From Ensifer sp. LC11 (lineage in GTDB: Bacteria; Pseudomonadota; Alphaproteobacteria; Rhizobiales; Rhizobiaceae): a DNA stretch of 64,000 nucleotides. The position numbers were made by a program, and so were the translations under genes. Under the pieces are notes generated by a model that worked only from the letters and a program-made list of their open reading frames with translations, was not told the origin of the DNA and did no database searches. Shown one piece after another: positions 47,433 through 56,789 of this stretch (the stretch's first letter is position 1; each line of letters opens with the position of its first letter). The DNA is taken from assembly GCF_001695835.1 (NCBI RefSeq), contig NZ_MBSO01000022.1, positions 1-64,000 on the forward strand, read 5' to 3'.

Positions 47433-48539
47433 TCACTCGGCCGGAACGCTCTTGCCGCCTTCCCACTTGTAGAGCGAGAACGCCTGCGAGGTGAGGTCAC
47501 CGGCTTCGCCATAGGTCAGCTTGCCGAGAACCGTGTCGATTGCTTCGCCGGACTTGATCGCGGTTGCAACCGCGGTCGCATCTTCGGCGGAGCCTGCCTT
47601 TTCGATGCCGGCCTTCAGCACCTGAACGGCGGCATAGGCGTTGAGAGTGAAGGCTTCGGCCGGGATGTTCTTCGCCTTCAGCGCTTCTACGGCCGGAGCC
47701 GACGCCGGGTTGCGGGTCGCGTCGCTGGCATTGGTGTAGACCGTGCCGGTTGCCGCTTCGCCGCCGATTGCCCAGAACTCGGTGTTCGACAGGCCGTCGC
47801 CGCCAAAGATCTGTGCCTTCACGCCCTGGTCGTGCATCTGGCGTGCGAGCAGGCCGCCTTCCGGATGGTAACCGCCGAAATAGACGACATCGACGTTCTC
47901 GGCCTTCAGGCGGGTGACGATGGCGCTGAAGTCCTTGTCGCCCGGGTTCAGGCCTTCGTAGACGACTTCGGTGATGCCGCCTGCATTGATCGCCTTCTTG
48001 AAGCTGTCGGCGAGACCCTTGCCGTAGGGAGCCTTGTCATGAAGTACGGCGACCTTCTTGTCCTTGAGGCTCTTGACGACATAGGCGGCGGCGACCTCGG
48101 CCTGCTGGTCGTCACGGCCGCAGGTGCGTAGCACGTTCCAGAGACCGCGCGTGGTGAGATCCGGCGTCGTTGCCGTCGGCGTCACCATCAGGATGCCGTT
48201 TTCGGCGAGAACGTCGGAAGCCGCCATCGAGGTGCCCGACAGAACCGGGCCGACGACGAAGCGGATGCCTTCGCCGGCTGCCTGGTTTGCGACAGACACG
48301 GCCTGCTTCGGGTCGCCCGCGTCGTCAAGCAGCTTCAGCACGATCTTCTCGCCGTTGATGCCTCCGGCCTTGTTGATCTCTTCGGCTGCCGCTTCGGCGC
48401 CGTTCTTCACCTGCTCGCCATAGGCCGCGACCGGGCCGGTGAGCGGCGTGATCACGCCAACGGTGATATCGGCGAAGGCAAGCGGGCCGAAGGCGACGCT
48501 GGCCGCCAGGGTCAGCCCGGTCAACAGTGAAAGACGCAT
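47433..48539 (-). CDS. branched-chain amino acid ABC transporter substrate-binding protein
   Basis: 368-residue periplasmic binding protein of the LivJ/LivK type I fold. The signal peptide ([19 protein letters not shown]) precedes [19 protein letters not shown], the start of the ligand-binding lobe; [17 protein letters not shown] and [15 protein letters not shown] are family motifs. No permease or ATPase genes are adjacent, so it either serves a transporter encoded elsewhere or is an orphan. ATG 48539 precedes the signal peptide. Confidence 0.93.
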   Translation of the reverse strand: MRLSLLTGLTLAASVAFGPLAFADITVGVITPLTGPVAAYGEQVKNGAEAAAEEINKAGGINGEKIVLKLLDDAGDPKQAVSVANQAAGEGIRFVVGPVLSGTSMAASDVLAENGILMVTPTATTPDLTTRGLWNVLRTCGRDDQQAEVAAAYVVKSLKDKKVAVLHDKAPYGKGLADSFKKAINAGGITEVVYEGLNPGDKDFSAIVTRLKAENVDVVYFGGYHPEGGLLARQMHDQGVKAQIFGGDGLSNTEFWAIGGEAATGTVYTNASDATRNPASAPAVEALKAKNIPAEAFTLNAYAAVQVLKAGIEKAGSAEDATAVATAIKSGEAIDTVLGKLTYGEAGDLTSQAFSLYKWEGGKSVPAE

Positions 48540-48612
48540 AGTGTTTCCTCCTTGAAATACCCCGATGGGGCTTGCTTGATATGGCCCTCGTGCGCGGCTT
48601 TTCGAAAACCTA

Positions 48613-48677
48613 CTGCATGTTTCCTTAAGCCGTAATCGATTCAAGGACAAAAACATGCAGCAATTCAAAGTGCTACG
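48613..48677 (-). repeat. palindromic intergenic element, copy 2
   Basis: CTGCATGTTT (48613-48622) pairs perfectly with AAACATGCAG (48651-48660). The adjoining 48655-48672 is the complement of the same 18-mer found at 12026-12043 with one mismatch. It sits upstream of the binding-protein gene. Confidence 0.78.
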
Positions 48678-48836
48678 CCTCTGATAAGAGGCGCGACGCT
48701 GTGGAGATTTTCTAGGGAACGCGACGGCACTTCAATGTGTCATCGTGTCCCTCGACGTCTAATCGGACGCCGGCCGTGGTGGCCGAAGGCTTCTTTCCGC
48801 TCCGGCGGCAGCCGGAGCGAAGGGGTGTGCGGCGTT

Positions 48837-49532
48837 TCAGGCCGTCAGCGATTCAGACCATTCCGAGAGCGCTGCGATAACGCCCGGAAGCGCCGTCATG
48901 CGCGAGATCACCGTCTCGGCACCGGCTTCTGTCAGCTTGTCGGCGTGCGACGGGTAGGTGTGCGAACCGCCGGTGAAGCCGACGACGCGCATGCCGGCTG
49001 CGCGGGCGCCATGGATGCCATGAACCGAATCTTCAATCACCAGCACGCGTGACGGAGCGACGCCCATCTGCTTGGCGCCATGCAGGAAGATGTCCGGCTT
49101 CGGCTTGACGCGATCGGGACCGAGGTCGCGCGCAGAGTAGATGCGCGGGCCGAAATGATCCTTGATGCCGACCTTGCCGAGCATCATCGCAAGCCGCGCC
49201 GAGGTGGAGTTGGAGCAGATGCAATGGGGCAGCGTCAGCTGCAGCAGCATCGGCTTGACGCCTTCGATGATCTCGACGTCGCGAGCCAGGCGTTCGTCGA
49301 GGATCGTGTCGACCTTGTCGATCAGCGAGGCGGAAAGCGGAATGCTCGCCTCCTTCTCAACCTGAAGCAGCGTGTTGTGCCAGGTCATGCCGGCAAAACG
49401 CTCGGCCATTTCCTCGACGCTGATCGGGTAACCCGCTTCGGTGAGCAGCGCTGCTTCGACTTCGGAGGCGATGATTTCGGAATCGACGAGAACGCCGTCG
49501 CAATCAAAAATGATGAGATCGATACCGGTCAT
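48837..49532 (-). CDS. HAD-superfamily phosphatase (beta-PGM-like)
   Basis: 231 residues with motif I FDCDGVLVDSE, motif II SNSTSARL, the Lys of motif III in KPKPDIFLHGAKQ and motif IV VIEDSVHGIHGARAAG. The alpha-helical cap between residues 18 and 85 is of the beta-phosphoglucomutase/phosphatase C1 type. It probably hydrolyses a sugar or polyol phosphate; the substrate is not evident. AGGGAA precedes the ATG. It is downstream of nothing obvious and divergent from the GntR gene. Confidence 0.92.
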   Translation of the reverse strand: MTGIDLIIFDCDGVLVDSEIIASEVEAALLTEAGYPISVEEMAERFAGMTWHNTLLQVEKEASIPLSASLIDKVDTILDERLARDVEIIEGVKPMLLQLTLPHCICSNSTSARLAMMLGKVGIKDHFGPRIYSARDLGPDRVKPKPDIFLHGAKQMGVAPSRVLVIEDSVHGIHGARAAGMRVVGFTGGSHTYPSHADKLTEAGAETVISRMTALPGVIAALSEWSESLTA

Positions 49533-49711
49533 TTGGAACTATTCCCTGGGAGGAGGAGACGCCGCAGGCGGGGGAGGTGAGCTCGCGCGGCGTGGGGCTT
49601 TCGTACGGCAGAGCTTTATACGAAGGCGGCCGAAAGCTCAACCTTTGGAAATTATCGATACCGCTGCTTCGCTTGCTCGACAGCTTTGTTTCGCGGCTCT
49701 ATCTGTAGGCG

Positions 49712-50380
49712 ATGGAAAAGCAACAGGACGATACGCTTGCAAGTCGCATCAGCAGGGCGCTGGCCGAGAGGATCATCTCCGGCATATTGATGCCCGGAGA
49801 GCGCTTGCGCCAGGATCACATCGCCGAAGAATTCGGCGCGAGCCACGTCCCCGTTCGCGAAGCCTTTCGGCGGCTGGAGGCGCAGGGCCTTGCCGTCAGC
49901 GAGCCTCGCCGCGGCGTGCGCGTCGCCTCTTTCGACTTGAAGGAGGTGCGGGAGGTTGCGGAAATGCGCGCCGTGCTTGAAGTTCTGGCGCTTCGCCACG
50001 CCATTCCGCATCTCACACCGGCTATCCTCGACCGGGCTGAGGCGGCGACGGTTGCTGCCGATACATCGCGGGATGTGCGGTCCTGGGAGGCGGCCAACCG
50101 CGCCTTCCATCGGCTGATCCTTCAGCCCTGCGGCATGCCCCGGCTGCTTGCCGCGATCGACGATCTGCATGCGGCAAGTGCTCGCTTTCTTTTTTCGGCC
50201 TGGCGCACGAGCTGGGAGGCCCGCACGGATCACGACCATCGCGCGATCCTTTCGGCCCTGCGCGAAGGCCGGGGCGATGAGGCTGCCAAGATCCTAGAAC
50301 GGCATGTGGGCTGGATCGGCAAGACGCCAGTCAGGACCGCTGCCGGCGAGACCCGCGAGGCTTTCTCGATCGTCGGCTAG
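49712..50380 (+). CDS. GntR family regulator with FCD domain
   Basis: 222 residues. The N-terminal winged helix (ISGILMPGERLRQDHIAEEFGASHVPVREAFRRLEAQ, read in two parts GILMPGERL and HVPVREAFRRLE) binds DNA, and the C-terminal all-helical FCD domain (EMRAVLEVLALRHA, ANRAFHRLIL, DHRAILSAL) senses a ligand, often a carboxylate, with metal-binding His and Asp residues. The regulated genes are not obvious from position. The leader carries CTATCTGTAG (49699-49708), discussed in the findings. Confidence 0.92.
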   Translation: MEKQQDDTLASRISRALAERIISGILMPGERLRQDHIAEEFGASHVPVREAFRRLEAQGLAVSEPRRGVRVASFDLKEVREVAEMRAVLEVLALRHAIPHLTPAILDRAEAATVAADTSRDVRSWEAANRAFHRLILQPCGMPRLLAAIDDLHAASARFLFSAWRTSWEARTDHDHRAILSALREGRGDEAAKILERHVGWIGKTPVRTAAGETREAFSIVG

Positions 50381-50382
50381 CA

Positions 50383-50430
50383 GCAATTCCAGGAAAAGTG
50401 TGAAGCGGTTTTCCCGTCCGCAATCGCGCC
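50383..50430 (+). repeat. RIME-like intergenic repeat, copy 3
   Basis: GCAATTCCAG, a ten-base spacer and AAGCGGTTTT, followed by CCCGTCCGCAATCGC. The layout equals that at 20491 and 43708. It starts two bases after the GntR stop and lies between convergent genes. Confidence 0.68.
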
Positions 50431-50450
50431 GATTGAGAGTTGCCGGCCAC

Positions 50451-51131
50451 CTATTGTGGGAACAGCTCGGAAAAGGCCTTTTCGCCATTGGCGGTAAAGC
50501 GGATGGCGCGGCTGTTGGATTCTCGTTTTGCCCAGCCCTTGTCGATGAACAAGGTCAGCAGCGCCTCGCCGAGCGAGCCGGCGAGATGCGACCGGCGTTC
50601 GCTCCAGTCGAGACAGGTGCGGCAGATCGGGCGGCGCGATTTTGTGAGCGCCGCGTAATCGATGCCAAGCGCCTCGATCCGGGTCTGCCCCGCCAGTGTC
50701 AGCGCCAGATCGTCGCCGGTTACCTCGATCTGCTTCTCGGCGATCAGGCTGTCATACATGCGCACGCCAAAATCGCCGGCGAGATGGTTGTAGCAGACAC
50801 GCGCCTTTCTGAGCGCCGGATCCTTCGGGCCGGGACGGTGCCGGTTCATGCCGCGGCTTGCGGCAAAGCCCATCAGGTTTTCGAGCATCAGCCCGACTTC
50901 GTCTTCGGCAAGCTGAAAATACCGGTGCCGTCCCTGCTTGCGCTGGCTGATGAGGCCGCCGGCCTCGAGCTTGGAAAGGTGGGAACTGGTGGTCTGAAGC
51001 GTGATCCCGGCATGGGTGGCAAGCTCGGTCGCCGTCAGGGCACGGCCACCCATCAGCGCCGTCAGCATGTTGGCGCGAGCGGGGTCGCCGATCAGCGAAC
51101 CGATGAGAGCGATGTCAGGACCTTCCTTCAT
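50451..51131 (-). CDS. ArsR-type winged-helix transcriptional regulator
   Basis: 226 residues. The N-terminal HTH (LTATELATHAGITLQTTSSHLSKLEAGGLI, quoted in part as TTSSHLSKLEAGG) and the wing QRKQGRHRYFQLA are ArsR-like. The long C-terminal half contains RRPICRTCLDWSERRSHLAG, a conserved CxxC region of this extended subfamily, which may bind metal or sense redox state. It is divergent from the NIPSNAP/ABM pair, and an inverted repeat begins two bases upstream of its ATG. Confidence 0.9.
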   Translation of the reverse strand: MKEGPDIALIGSLIGDPARANMLTALMGGRALTATELATHAGITLQTTSSHLSKLEAGGLISQRKQGRHRYFQLAEDEVGLMLENLMGFAASRGMNRHRPGPKDPALRKARVCYNHLAGDFGVRMYDSLIAEKQIEVTGDDLALTLAGQTRIEALGIDYAALTKSRRPICRTCLDWSERRSHLAGSLGEALLTLFIDKGWAKRESNSRAIRFTANGEKAFSELFPQ

Positions 51132-51132
51132 A

Positions 51133-51150
51133 CTTCGATCGTAGTCGAAG
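51133..51150. promoter_or_regulatory. inverted-repeat operator candidate
   Basis: CTTCGA (51133-51138), a six-base spacer, and TCGAAG (51145-51150) form a perfect 6-6-6 inverted repeat between the arsR-like and NIPSNAP genes, with a further TCGAAG near 51188. This is a likely site for the adjacent regulator and would control both directions. Confidence 0.6.
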
Positions 51151-51229
51151 CATCCCCGCAGCACAAGCAGGCATAGTCACCCCCATCGAAGGCCGGGCGA
51201 AACGCCCCGACGACATGGAGACGACGACG

Positions 51230-51550
51230 ATGATCACCTGTTTCATCCGCTACGAAATCGACCCCTTCAAGAAGGAGGAGTTCGCCACCTATTCTCGCTG
51301 CTGGGGCGAGGTGATCCCCCGCTGCGGTGCGGATCTCATCGGCTACTTCGGACCGCACGAGGGCTCGGCCACGACAGCCTACGGTGTCTACAACATCGAG
51401 AGTCTCGCGGCCTATGAAGCCTATCGCGCCCGGCTCGCCGCCGATCCGCTCGGCCGGGAGAATTATGCCTTTTCCCGCCGGGAACGGTTTATCCTGAAGG
51501 AAGACCGCATCTTCCTGAAGAACGTGTCGATGCCCGCCGGAGGAAAGTGA
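51230..51550 (+). CDS. NIPSNAP family protein
   Basis: 106-residue ferredoxin-like (dimeric alpha/beta barrel) protein. ITCFIRYEIDPFKKEEFATYSR and the later YFGPHEGSATTAYGVYNIES match NIPSNAP. Function is unknown in bacteria. ATG 51230 has GGAGA upstream; an ATG at 51215 reads through that site. It is followed after three bases by an ABM-domain gene, so they form a two-gene unit. Confidence 0.9.
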   Translation: MITCFIRYEIDPFKKEEFATYSRCWGEVIPRCGADLIGYFGPHEGSATTAYGVYNIESLAAYEAYRARLAADPLGRENYAFSRRERFILKEDRIFLKNVSMPAGGK

Positions 51551-51553
51551 AAC

Positions 51554-51904
51554 ATGATTGCCGTCATCTTCGAAGTCCTGCCGGCCGAGGGCCAGCGGGA
51601 CGCCTATCTCGGCATTGCCGCCGATCTTCGTCCCTTACTCGACGACATCGATGGCTTCATCTCGATCGAGCGGTTCCAGAGTCTCACCAATCCCGACAAG
51701 GTGTTGTCCTTGTCCTTCTGGCGCGACGAGGAGGCGGTGAAAGCCTGGCGCAACGGTGCCGAACACCGCGCCGCCCAGGACGCGGGGCGTCATGGTGTCT
51801 TTGCCGACTATCGCCTGCGCATTGCTTCCGTCATCCGCGATTACGGGCTGAACGAGCGCCATGAAGCGCCGGCCGATAGCCGCGCATTTCATGACGCCAA
51901 ATGA
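51554..51904 (+). CDS. antibiotic biosynthesis monooxygenase (ABM) domain protein
   Basis: 116 residues with the ABM dimeric alpha/beta barrel fold. The pattern MIAVIFEVLPAEG, DDIDGFISIERF and VLSLSFWRDEEAVKAWR is typical. Such proteins include small cofactor-free monooxygenases and heme-degrading enzymes. Paired with NIPSNAP under an ArsR regulator, it may work with it on one substrate; this is inferred from layout only. Confidence 0.9.
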   Translation: MIAVIFEVLPAEGQRDAYLGIAADLRPLLDDIDGFISIERFQSLTNPDKVLSLSFWRDEEAVKAWRNGAEHRAAQDAGRHGVFADYRLRIASVIRDYGLNERHEAPADSRAFHDAK

Positions 51905-51973
51905 AACGGCCAGAGATCAGAAATCGCTAACATGGCGTGACTACGCACATTTTCGGAACGGCCTTCAGGCTTT

Positions 51974-51995
51974 GGTAACCATCTTCGGTAACCAT
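51974..51995 (+). promoter_or_regulatory. tandem GGTAACCAT repeats upstream of ccrM
   Basis: GGTAACCAT occurs at 51974-51982 and 51987-51995, a 13-base period, 45-66 bases before the ccrM start. The TAACCAT core resembles the CtrA half-site of rhizobia (TTAACCAT), and CtrA controls ccrM timing in several alphaproteobacteria. Whether CtrA binds here is inference, because the spacing differs from TTAA-N7-TTAA. Confidence 0.5.
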
Positions 51996-51997
51996 AA

Positions 51998-53170
<1,173 letters not shown>

Positions 53171-53246
53171 TCAACCAGTTCCACCGGATCCTTCGAAAAA
53201 GCGCTCCGACTGGTTTTTGTACCTTCAGTCCCGGAAGGAGAGCTTT

Positions 53247-53284
53247 AAACGCCCGGAATCCTCAAGAGGGGATTCCGGGCGTTT
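53247..53284. terminator. long-stem terminator between ccrM and the GNAT-like gene
   Basis: AAACGCCCGGAATCC (53247-53261) and GGATTCCGGGCGTTT (53270-53284) are a perfect 15-bp inverted repeat with an 8-base loop. It sits between convergent genes and can act on both strands. Confidence 0.82.
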
Positions 53285-53301
53285 GTATTTGCATTAACGG
53301 C

Positions 53302-54240
53302 TCAGCCCATGGCGCGTGCCGCTTCGTCCCGTGGGCGCAGGTGATAGAGGGTGCGGGGGCCTTTGTCTTCGAAACCGCACTTCGCAAGCACCGGTTCAAG
53401 CAGCTCCCGCTCATTATCGTGCAACTCGACGGTTGCGATTCGGATGTCGGGATGGGCGGCGGGAATGCGCTGAAGCAGGGCGGCTATGAGCGCGACCAAG
53501 CCAGAAGTGGGAGCGTGATGCTGGGTGATATGGATCATCATTTCGTCATTCCAGACGAAGGCACAAGCTTCGGCTACGAAGCGGCCTTGTTGTTCCAGTA
53601 TCTGCGTGAGCAGATGGTCCTCACGTTCGGCGAGGTTTTCTGCGATTTTGGCCGCGTCCCAGGTCATGGTGCAGCTCTCTCCGCTGCAGTCCGATATCTC
53701 CGCCTTGGTAAAGAACTCGGCGTATTTGGCGAGGAGATCGTCTGCGAGGGGCGCGTGAATCTCGTGGACAATAGCGCCGCCCAGGGCCACCGGAGCCGAC
53801 CAACGCTCGCGCGGTGCTTGCCAAATTCTGAATAGCTCCCGATGCGCGATTGCGCCTGTCTTTTCAGCGACCTGTTGATTGAGTTCGCTCTTTCGCGCGT
53901 GCCAGACAATGCCAGTCGGCGCTGCTTCGACGGCCGCAAATTCAAGGAGCTGCGCCAGAAGGTCGGCGTCGTCCTGATCGATCGGGAGTACAACTGGCAC
54001 GCCTGGAACTGAGGCTGCCTCGTCGTCGTCTCGTTCTGAAATGGTTGCAGGAAGGCTCAGCCAGCCGGCGATCGTTTCGTCTCGTCTCGCGACGACGATG
54101 CGGTCTTCGGCAAGGTGCTCCCTGAATTCTTCGAGGGGAACTTCTTTGCGATAGCTTGCCTCGGTCGTCGCATAGATCTCGCTAACGACCGTGTCCTTGG
54201 CGTCGCCATCATGAACCACGTACAATTCTAAATCACGCAT
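53302..54240 (-). CDS. GNAT-like protein of unknown specificity
   Basis: 312 residues starting at ATG 54240 with AGGAGA ahead. The N-terminal half (EIYATTEASYRKEVP, EDRIVVARRDETIAGWL) and C-terminal half (ENLAEREDHLLTQ, CAFVWNDEMMIHITQHHAPTSGLVALI, ending LAKCGFEDKGPRTLYHL) each look like a GNAT fold; the last motif resembles acetyltransferases. It may be a tandem GNAT. No acetyl-CoA loop of the classic GxGxG kind is visible in either half, so activity is uncertain. Function unknown. Confidence 0.75.
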   Translation of the reverse strand: MRDLELYVVHDGDAKDTVVSEIYATTEASYRKEVPLEEFREHLAEDRIVVARRDETIAGWLSLPATISERDDDEAASVPGVPVVLPIDQDDADLLAQLLEFAAVEAAPTGIVWHARKSELNQQVAEKTGAIAHRELFRIWQAPRERWSAPVALGGAIVHEIHAPLADDLLAKYAEFFTKAEISDCSGESCTMTWDAAKIAENLAEREDHLLTQILEQQGRFVAEACAFVWNDEMMIHITQHHAPTSGLVALIAALLQRIPAAHPDIRIATVELHDNERELLEPVLAKCGFEDKGPRTLYHLRPRDEAARAMG

Positions 54241-54342
54241 ATACTTCTCCTGCGAATGTGAAATCACAGGTAGCGCAAGAGATTCGTGGCAAAATCGTGC
54301 TGTCGAGTGCTCAGAGGAGCTGCCGGGTCCTGCGATCCGAGC

Positions 54343-54960
54343 TTACGGATGGATGCCGTAGGCAGCGAGGTCGACCTTCAGTTTCTCCGGATCGACGAAG
54401 TGCACCGCATGCCAGCCGGCCAGCCGCGCGGCTTCGACATTCGGGATGCTGTCGTCGATGAAAAGGGTTGCCGACGGGGTGAGGTCGAAGGCCCGGGTGT
54501 GTGTTTCGTAGATGGCGATGTCTGGCTTGATCAGTTTGACGTCGCCCGAAACTGTGACGCCGCGTGGCAGGGTCAGGAAGGGGTAAAGCTGCTGCGCCTC
54601 GCGAAAGGTATCGGAGGCGAAATTGGTCAGCATCGTCACGTCACGTCCTTCGGCAATCAGCCGCTCCAGCAGCGAAACCGTTTCGACATAGGCATGCGGC
54701 ACCATCTCCTGCCAATGCTTGCGGAAGGCGCGGATGTGCTCTTCGCGATCAGGAAAATCCTTGATCAGCAGCGCTTCGGCCTCTTCCCACGGCCGGCCGC
54801 GATCCTGCTCGATGTTCCAGTCATGGGTGCAGACATTGGCAAAAAACCATTCCCGTTCCGCCTCATCCGGAATGATGCGGCTATAGGGCAGGTTGGGGTC
54901 GTAGTGGATCAGCACCTTGCCGATGTCGAAGACGATGTGACGGATCTCGATGCTGCTCAT
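54343..54960 (-). CDS. HAD-family phosphatase
   Basis: 205 residues of the HAD IA type. Motif I is HIVFDIGKVLIHYDPN (DxG rather than DxD, as in some YihX-like phosphatases), motif II is LTNFASDTFR, the Lys is in LIKPDIAIYE and motif IV FIDDSIPNVEAA. YihX dephosphorylates alpha-glucose 1-phosphate in E. coli; the substrate here is not known. ATG 54960 is 23 bases from the mutY stop, so it may be co-transcribed with mutY. Confidence 0.88.
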   Translation of the reverse strand: MSSIEIRHIVFDIGKVLIHYDPNLPYSRIIPDEAEREWFFANVCTHDWNIEQDRGRPWEEAEALLIKDFPDREEHIRAFRKHWQEMVPHAYVETVSLLERLIAEGRDVTMLTNFASDTFREAQQLYPFLTLPRGVTVSGDVKLIKPDIAIYETHTRAFDLTPSATLFIDDSIPNVEAARLAGWHAVHFVDPEKLKVDLAAYGIHP

Positions 54961-54983
54961 GGAAGATTTCCTAACTCGATCTT

Positions 54984-56072
54984 TCAGCGTTCCGCCTTGA
55001 ACGCATGCGGGATCGCCTGAGCGATCGCCTTTTTCATCACCGTCGGCAGCGCCTGGGCTTTCAGGGAGTGAACCGGCTCCCACCAGCCATCGCCCTCAGT
55101 TCCGGCGCGCGCGACATTGGCCCGGTAGACCGAGAGACGCAACTCGAAATGTGTGAAGACATGGCTGATGGTGCCGCAGTTTTCCCAAGGGCCTGCGAAG
55201 GGCTGCGAGGCGAGCGACGTGTCGCCGTCCTGCCGCGATGTCCAGTCGGTGCCGGGCACCTCGGTCATGCCGCCAAGCAGGCCGGTTTCGACCCGTTTGC
55301 GCAGATAGACGGCGTTGTCCGCGTCGATTGCGACAAAGGCGGCGCCGCGCCGAAGCGGCTTGTCTTTTTTCTTCGCCTTGCGCGGAAAGGTTTCGGGATC
55401 GGCGATCAAAAGCGCGCGACAGTGGGAGCGGAAGGGACAGAGCGAGCAGGCCGGCCGCTTCGGCGTGCAGATCGTCGCGCCGAGGTCCATCATCGCCTGG
55501 GCGAAATCGCCCGGCCGGTCGTCGGGCGTCAGCGCGGCGACACGTCCCCGCATCTCGGGCTTCGCGGCCGGCAGCGGCGCCTCGATCGCGTAAAGCCGCG
55601 AGATCACGCGCTCTACATTGCCGTCAAGCACCGCGCTTTTGCGGTTGAAGGCGATGGCCGCGATCGCAGCGGCGGTATAGTCGCCGACGCCCGGAAGGGA
55701 TTTCAGCGCATCCTCGGTGTCCGGAAAGCGGCCGTCGTGGTCCTTGGCGACAGCTTCGGCGCATTTCTTCAGATTGCGCGCGCGGGCGTAATATCCAAGC
55801 CCCGCCCAGGCTTTCATCACGTCCTCGTTGTCGGCGCGCGCCAGATCCTCGACGGTCGGCCACAGCGACAGGAACTTTTCGAAATAGGCCTTCACCGCCT
55901 GTACGGTGGTCTGCTGCAGCATGACCTCGGACAGCCAGACATGATAGGGGTTGGCGACGATTCCCTGGGTGGCCATCGGCGGTGACACCCGCCAGGGCAG
56001 GTCGCGATGATGCCTGTCGTACCATTCAAGGAGCAGGGGAGCGGCGTCGGCCGCTGGTATCGTATCGTGCAT
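54984..56072 (-). CDS. mutY: A/G-specific adenine glycosylase MutY
   Basis: 362-residue base-excision repair enzyme that removes adenine opposite 8-oxoguanine. EVMLQQTTVQAV supplies the catalytic Glu; LPGVGDYTAAAIAAIAF is the helix-hairpin-helix, and the Asp is in VLDGNVERVISRL. The [4Fe-4S] cluster cysteines are CTPKRPACSLCPFRSHC. The C-terminal Nudix-like domain binds 8-oxoG. ATG 56072 is the conserved start. Confidence 0.96.
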   Translation of the reverse strand: MHDTIPAADAAPLLLEWYDRHHRDLPWRVSPPMATQGIVANPYHVWLSEVMLQQTTVQAVKAYFEKFLSLWPTVEDLARADNEDVMKAWAGLGYYARARNLKKCAEAVAKDHDGRFPDTEDALKSLPGVGDYTAAAIAAIAFNRKSAVLDGNVERVISRLYAIEAPLPAAKPEMRGRVAALTPDDRPGDFAQAMMDLGATICTPKRPACSLCPFRSHCRALLIADPETFPRKAKKKDKPLRRGAAFVAIDADNAVYLRKRVETGLLGGMTEVPGTDWTSRQDGDTSLASQPFAGPWENCGTISHVFTHFELRLSVYRANVARAGTEGDGWWEPVHSLKAQALPTVMKKAIAQAIPHAFKAER

Positions 56073-56164
56073 GATTTGCCGGGAGTTCTCTTTCCGGCCT
56101 ATACTTGGCGAAGCGGAGCCGCGTCATCAAGGCTCAATCGACATTGCCTACGGAAAGTCCATAC

Positions 56165-56671
56165 GTGAGTGAGCAAAAATCCCGCAAGGGCGTTGTCCAG
56201 ATCAGCGAGGTCGCCAACGGCTTGATCGACCCCGTGCTCGCCAAGCGGGCTGGCATCAACACCATGCTGCTCGGTTCCTGGGACGAAATCGCCGGCGAGG
56301 ACTTTGCCGATTGCACGCGACCCGAAAAAATCGCCTGGCCACGCCGTGTCTCTGAGATTTCAGGCGAGGGCGGCCATCAGCCGGGTGTATTGACGGTTGC
56401 CTGCGAAGGGGCTCGCGCCCTGTTCCTGACCCATGCGCAGGGCGAATTGATCCAGCGCATCAACGGCTTCTTCGGCTTCTATGCCGTCGGCCAGCTGCGC
56501 ATCGTCCAGAAGCCTGTGTCGCCACAGGTAAAGCACCGCGGCAAGCCGAAGCCCCTTTCGGGTGAACCCGCCCGCCGGCTGGAGACGATGGTCGAGGGCA
56601 TCGAGAGCGAGGAACTGAAGGCGGCACTGCGGCGGCTGGGTACCGCTGTCCTCAATCCCCGCCGCCGCTAA
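56165..56671 (+). CDS. DciA/DUF721 family protein
   Basis: About 168 residues. The DUF721 domain (LIDPVLAKRAGINTMLLGSW, FADCTRPEKIAWP, VACEGARALFLTHAQGELIQRINGFFG) belongs to DciA, the ancestral loader of the replicative helicase DnaB in bacteria lacking DnaC. The cysteine in DCTRPEKI is typical for Rhizobiales. The start may be GTG 56165, since GGAAAG precedes it, or TTG 56105, which leaves only 32 bases to divergent mutY. Neighbours (mutY, dsbA-like, smc) are conserved in Rhizobiales. Confidence 0.83.
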   Translation: MSEQKSRKGVVQISEVANGLIDPVLAKRAGINTMLLGSWDEIAGEDFADCTRPEKIAWPRRVSEISGEGGHQPGVLTVACEGARALFLTHAQGELIQRINGFFGFYAVGQLRIVQKPVSPQVKHRGKPKPLSGEPARRLETMVEGIESEELKAALRRLGTAVLNPRRR

Positions 56672-56789
56672 CGCGGCCATCGGCCGGTCACAATTCTTTG
56701 AATTCTGTTGACGCAGCGCCACTTGCCGCCCTGCACGTGGCAAGCTATCGAATCCGCACTGCAATTCCCTCCGAACACGGGTCAAATTC

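Noticed and set aside
48799-48821. GC-rich hairpin downstream of the HAD gene as a terminator
   Set aside because: The stem is good but no T-run follows on the minus strand, so terminator status is not supported.
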